Part shown: positions 56,478 to 57,333 of the stretch, in pieces
Numbering within the stretch: the first letter of the stretch is position 1
How the letters are laid out: each line of letters opens with the position of its first letter
Assembly (NCBI GenBank): GCA_021648145.1
Contig: JAKITI010000017.1
Location: forward strand, 1 to 57,333
Reading direction: 5' to 3'
Length of the DNA: 57,333 nt
Origin: Gammaproteobacteria bacterium
GTDB lineage: Bacteria > Pseudomonadota > Gammaproteobacteria > JAADGQ01
Program-made: the position numbers and the translations under genes
Notes under the pieces: model-generated
What the model saw: only the letters and a program-made list of their open reading frames with translations
Told to the model about the DNA's origin: nothing
The model's database searches: none

Positions 56478-56796
56478 TTAGATTGTACTTCGGTCTTCCA
56501 GATGAGTGAGCGGTATCATGCTTTTATGGAGCACACCAAACACCACGACCTGTTGTTCGTGTAGCGTGTAATAAATTACATGGCTGGCGTGAGGAAAGCT
56601 GGAAACATCCGTTCCAACTTCGTGACGTTGCTTTCCAATGGCTGGTGTTTCTGATAAAAGCTTGATAGTTTGGCGCAGTTCAGAGAGATATTTTTGTGAT
56701 TGGTCTTTCCCCCCATTGACTAAGGGTATAGCGACGAATTTTGATGAGATCTGCTTGGGCATCAGGAGTAAGCCGGTATATTGGCGTATTAATCAT
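56478..56796 (-). pseudogene. RelE/ParE-type toxin, frameshifted in a G6 tract
   Basis: From ATG at minus position 56796 the frame reads MINTPIYRLTPDAQADLIKI then RRYTLSQWG; the rest of the toxin (KDQSQKYLSELRQTIKLL, HASHVIYYTLHEQQVVVFGVLH) is in the next frame. The join is at six C residues on the plus strand (56709-56714): one base fewer restores SQWGKDQSQKYLSEL. The start overlaps the antitoxin stop by 8 bp. Either a true mutation, a phase-variable tract, or a sequencing error; the rest of the gene is well conserved. Confidence 0.8.
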
Positions 56797-57049
56797 GTTG
56801 CCCGGATTCCAGCGCATCAAAAAATGATTCGCCGTTTACCATATTACCATTATGAATGTCGTCTTTAGCTTTAGCCGCTTTGGATTGCAATAGTTGTAAC
56901 TTTAGAGCTTCGATGCTTTTATATTCCTCCACGGAGATAACGACAGCAACGGGTTTACCATTTTTGTTGATTTGAATAGGTGCACGTTGTGCCTTCAATA
57001 ACATATCGCAAAATTGTGTTTTGGCATCATTTGCTGATATGGCTTGCAT
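56789..57049 (-). CDS. Phd/YefM-family antitoxin
   Basis: 86 residues, start at MQAISANDAKTQF behind AAAAGGTGATACTT; an upstream in-frame ATA/ATG (57058) is less well placed. The N-terminal Phd fold reads ISANDAKTQFCDMLLKAQRAPIQINKNGKPVAVVISVEEYKSI, and the C-terminal tail (about 55-86) is the toxin-binding helix. It overlaps the ParE start, as in typical phd-parE operons. Confidence 0.85.
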   Translation of the reverse strand: MQAISANDAKTQFCDMLLKAQRAPIQINKNGKPVAVVISVEEYKSIEALKLQLLQSKAAKAKDDIHNGNMVNGESFFDALESGQHD

Positions 57050-57143
57050 AAGTATCACCTTTTAATATCGTTCGATTCGGTTATTTTAGCCTATTTAATC
57101 GGTACGATAAATACGTTAATATTGTTTTTTTCAAATGAATACT

Positions 57144-57205
57144 CCACCGGCTAAAGCAGGTGGTTTCAGGTTACGGCTGAAAGCCGGTCATTTCGCCTAA
57201 AGGCG
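57144..57205 (-). repeat. IS200-type right-end hairpins, right-edge copy
   Basis: Three small hairpins follow the transposase stop (reading the minus strand): CGCCT-AA-AGGCG at 57205-57194, CGGCT-N3-AGCCG at 57186-57174, and CCACC-N10-GGTGG at 57163-57144. They are the palindromic right end of the element. Confidence 0.6.
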
Positions 57206-57207
57206 AC

Positions 57208-57333
57208 TTACAGCACACTAAAATCATCATCGGGGTCGTTCGGCTTCTGGTTTTCTATATACGCTTTCCAGACTTCGTCTGTCACGTTTCCGCTTGAAGC
57301 TACCCAATAGCCTCTCGCCCACAAATGCTGACC
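57208..57333 (-). CDS. tnpA: IS200-type Y1 transposase, C-terminal part (runs off the right edge)
   Basis: The 41 codons visible read GQHLWARGYWVASSGNVTDE then VWKAYIENQKPNDPDDDFSVL and stop at 57208. This is the intact form of the region frameshifted at about 1367 in the left copy. The nucleotide sequence differs at several positions, so the copies are related but not identical. The catalytic His-Hyd-His and the start lie beyond the window. Confidence 0.88.
   Translation of the reverse strand, partial: GQHLWARGYWVASSGNVTDEVWKAYIENQKPNDPDDDFSVL

Overview
The window looks like the chromosome of a Gammaproteobacterium with an AT-rich genome. This rests on gene content: a complete cbb3 oxidase locus (ccoNOQP, then ccoG-H-I-S), rnhB-dnaE adjacency, YgiQ, SlyD, FolD, LeuCD with a divergent LysR, and a plant/spirochaete-type phosphofructokinase. 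Nothing in it fixes a genus. An aerobic or microaerobic life is suggested by the high-affinity oxidase and by a chemoreceptor carrying a hemerythrin domain.

Layout. 1-1530 is a scrapyard of mobile and accessory DNA: an IS1-family transposase 3' end, a PIN-domain toxin remnant, a decapitated glycosyltransferase and a frameshifted IS200-type transposase. 1996-3654 carries a lipoprotein that fuses 22-residue LEA-like repeats to a cytochrome c5 domain, then an outer-membrane beta-barrel protein. 3766-11213 (minus strand) is an eight-gene operon of TPR proteins, two of them lipoproteins, plus an ExbB/ExbD/ExbD/TonB-like motor; this resembles the core of the myxobacterial Agl/Glt envelope machine and is the most system-like feature of the window. 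An HDOD protein and an SDR dehydrogenase follow.

13798-24495 is the cbb3 oxidase region: structural genes, an extra 37-residue membrane protein, assembly factors (CcoG, CcoH, copper ATPase CcoI, CcoS) and several uncharacterised membrane proteins including a TauE/UreH-like protein with a histidine-rich tail. A perfect CRP-type palindrome lies upstream of ccoN. 24518-32074 holds ligA, an ATP-type phosphofructokinase, a NIT-HAMP-MCP-hemerythrin receptor and a DUF4143 ATPase with twin repeats in front of it. 32255-39876 is ygiQ, a small membrane protein, rnhB, dnaE and a TatD-type nuclease.

39869-44275 is accessory: a CusA/CzcA scrap, a thioredoxin-fold protein, a GC-richer EamA exporter, an XRE regulator facing an ICL/PEP-mutase-like enzyme and an alkyltransferase across a palindromic operator, and slyD. 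44357-49731 (minus) is glycogen phosphorylase, an EcKL-type kinase, a CDP-archaeol-synthase-like protein, a PilZ protein and folD. From 49964 to the end is a second mobile zone: endonuclease I cut short by a complete IS1-family element, a PIN/ribbon-helix-helix pair, LysR-leuC-leuD, a Kazal-domain lipoprotein, a Phd/ParE pair whose toxin is frameshifted in a homopolymer, and the 3' end of another IS200-type transposase at the window edge. No rRNA, tRNA or CRISPR was seen.
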